Of a stretch of 64,000 nucleotides of DNA, positions 62,600 through 64,000 are shown in pieces. Below the pieces are notes generated by a model, which was not told the origin of the DNA, did not search any database, and saw nothing but the letters and a program-made list of their open reading frames with translations. The stretch's first letter is position 1. Each line of letters begins with the position of its first letter. The translations under genes were made by a program, and so were the position numbers. This DNA comes from Amyelois transitella (taxonomy: Eukaryota; Arthropoda; Insecta; Lepidoptera; Pyralidae): positions 2,837,001 through 2,901,000 of the forward strand of contig NC_083534.1 in assembly GCF_032362555.1 (NCBI RefSeq). The letters run 5' to 3'.

Positions 62600-63320
62600 A
62601 GTCTATAAGACACTCCTACATCTGTACAACATAACAGTAAAAATACAAATGTACCTGCGCAGTATGAAATATTTTTATATATAGCACGAAAACATTTTAA
62701 GCGTTTGAGTCTAGTTCGGATTTTAAGTTTAAACGTTCTTGTAATAAGATCTTTATTTTTTTTTTTAGTTTTTTATTAGATTCGACTTGGCGGTAGATTG
62801 CGCTATTCTGCGCCGTCATATATTACAGAGGCGTCTTATAAACGTGGTAGTAATGTGAATAGGGTTCACCAAGATATTTCGACCGGCTGTAACGACAGGA
62901 AGCTGCTCGATTTGAATAAAAAAAAAAATTATACAATTTCTCAGCAAAGCTTTGGGCAAAGTCACGAGTCTAAAATATAACAAATAATTTAGCGTCTAAA
63001 TACTCGCTTACAGTCTTTTGTCGGTTCAAAAGGACAGTGAGGCATATTTACAATAAATTTATAAATTATACACTGTTATACCTACTGCACCATGTTTACG
63101 AACGTTTTTATATAATTTCATGACATGACAATGTTTTGTTTGTTCACGGTTTGAGTTTACAGTATATTTTTTACAAATTTGCGTCACTGTGAAAGTCAGA
63201 TATTACTTCTGTACGTCTGTGTCAACATAGAGTCGAGTAAGTTGAACTTTGCGCCCGCTAGCAAGTGAAATACAAATTAGTATGTATTTGAATGTACATG
63301 GCAACACTACATTCAATTAT
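62600..63320. other. no feature recognised
   Basis: AT-rich sequence. The 60-residue frame at 62798-62980 shows no domain or splice context. Confidence 0.4.
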
Positions 63321-63321
63321 A

Positions 63322-63583
63322 TGTGTGGTTCCCGGCACCAATACAAAAAAGAATAGGATCACTCCATCTCTTTCCCATGGATGTCGTAAAAGGCGACTAA
63401 GGGATAGGCTTACAAACTTCGGATTCTTTTTTTAGGCGATGGGCTAGCAACCTGTCACTATTTGGATCTCAATTCTATCATTAAGCCAAATAGATGATCG
63501 TGGCCAATCAGTCTTTTCAAGACTGTTAGCTCTGTCTACCCCACAAGGGATATAGACGTGACCATATGTATAAATGTGATTCG
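63322..63583 (+). repeat. family A copy, near full length
   Basis: From GTGTGGTTCCCGGCACCAAT to GGGATATAGACGTGACCATA. Little divergence from the copy at 10703. 63584-64000 to its right holds nothing I recognise. Confidence 0.92.
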
Positions 63584-64000
63584 GCAAGTTTTACCGACCG
63601 ACTGCGTACTTGACGCATTAATACTCCTAAGGCAATCTCGCCTCATGCATCGTGATATATTGAATCAGTGTTGCCAACTGTCTCTGATGAAAATGCGCTA
63701 ACAATATAAGTGGCTAAAAACCTTAAATGTGAAATAAAAAAAAATACAATTTCAAGAGAATACATTCGAAAGTAGGCTTTAAATAACTTTGCTCTGTGTC
63801 ATTTCCGTCAACACTAAACAATGATGGGAGAAAGAGCGAAATTAACTGTCATCTTCTATGTCAAAAATAGTTTCGTTCACGCTGGCCAAATTTACCTTTT
63901 ACAACATGGTGCAGTAATTAAAACAGTTGAGAATCATTCTTTTACATTACAACCAATAGTAAACACGGTTTAGCTAATTTCCTGTATTAAAAAAAAAACG

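Overview
The window is a piece of a lepidopteran (moth or butterfly) nuclear genome. This follows from AT-rich DNA with multi-exon genes, insect-type genes, and dense copies of interspersed repeats that I recognise as lepidopteran in character. No prokaryotic or viral operon, CRISPR array, rRNA gene or genuine tRNA gene was found.

Genes, left to right. (1) The 5' part of mannosyl-oligosaccharide glucosidase (MOGS, glucosidase I) lies on the minus strand at 784-3318: four exons, with the rest beyond the left edge. (2) Chip/LDB1, the LIM-domain-binding cofactor, lies on the plus strand. Its common exons run 36053-44085 and it has two alternative N-terminal exons, a GC-rich proline-rich one at 11419-11822 and a short one at 32173-32339. 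Both end in the same splice phase. Its terminal exon is followed by a tandem array of partial copies of its own 3' end. (3) COA4, a twin-CX9C mitochondrial assembly factor, is on the minus strand at 45283-46211. (4) TRAP-delta/SSR4 is on the minus strand at 46717-48225. (5) METTL17, a mitochondrial methyltransferase-like protein in one exon, is on the plus strand at 49090-50424 and divergent from SSR4. (6) A secreted DNA/RNA non-specific endonuclease of the insect dsRNase type is on the plus strand at 54097-59724 in eight coding exons. The genes are unrelated in pathway; MOGS and TRAP-delta both serve the ER, and COA4 and METTL17 both serve mitochondria.

The rest is mostly transposable-element sequence. 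A structurally complete non-LTR retrotransposon (19047-24325; ORF1 519 aa, ORF2 963 aa with endonuclease and reverse transcriptase) sits inside a copy of the dominant short repeat and is flanked by a 5-bp target duplication. I use working names for the short repeats: family A (~260 bp, one end a GTGCCG/CGGCAC hairpin, the other an (ATGT)n tail; more than 30 copies), SINE B (tRNA-derived), SINE D (tRNA-like), family C (LINE 3' tails), family H and family G (Helitron-like in appearance). There are also two clear MITEs and several near-loopless fold-back palindromes.

No wholly new system can be claimed. The observations most worth following are the Chip 3'-end tandem array, the two Chip N-terminal exons, a duplicated (decoy) splice acceptor in the nuclease gene, and repeated fold-back rearrangements at repeat ends. 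All splice sites were read by eye; repeat boundaries are approximate unless a target duplication is given.
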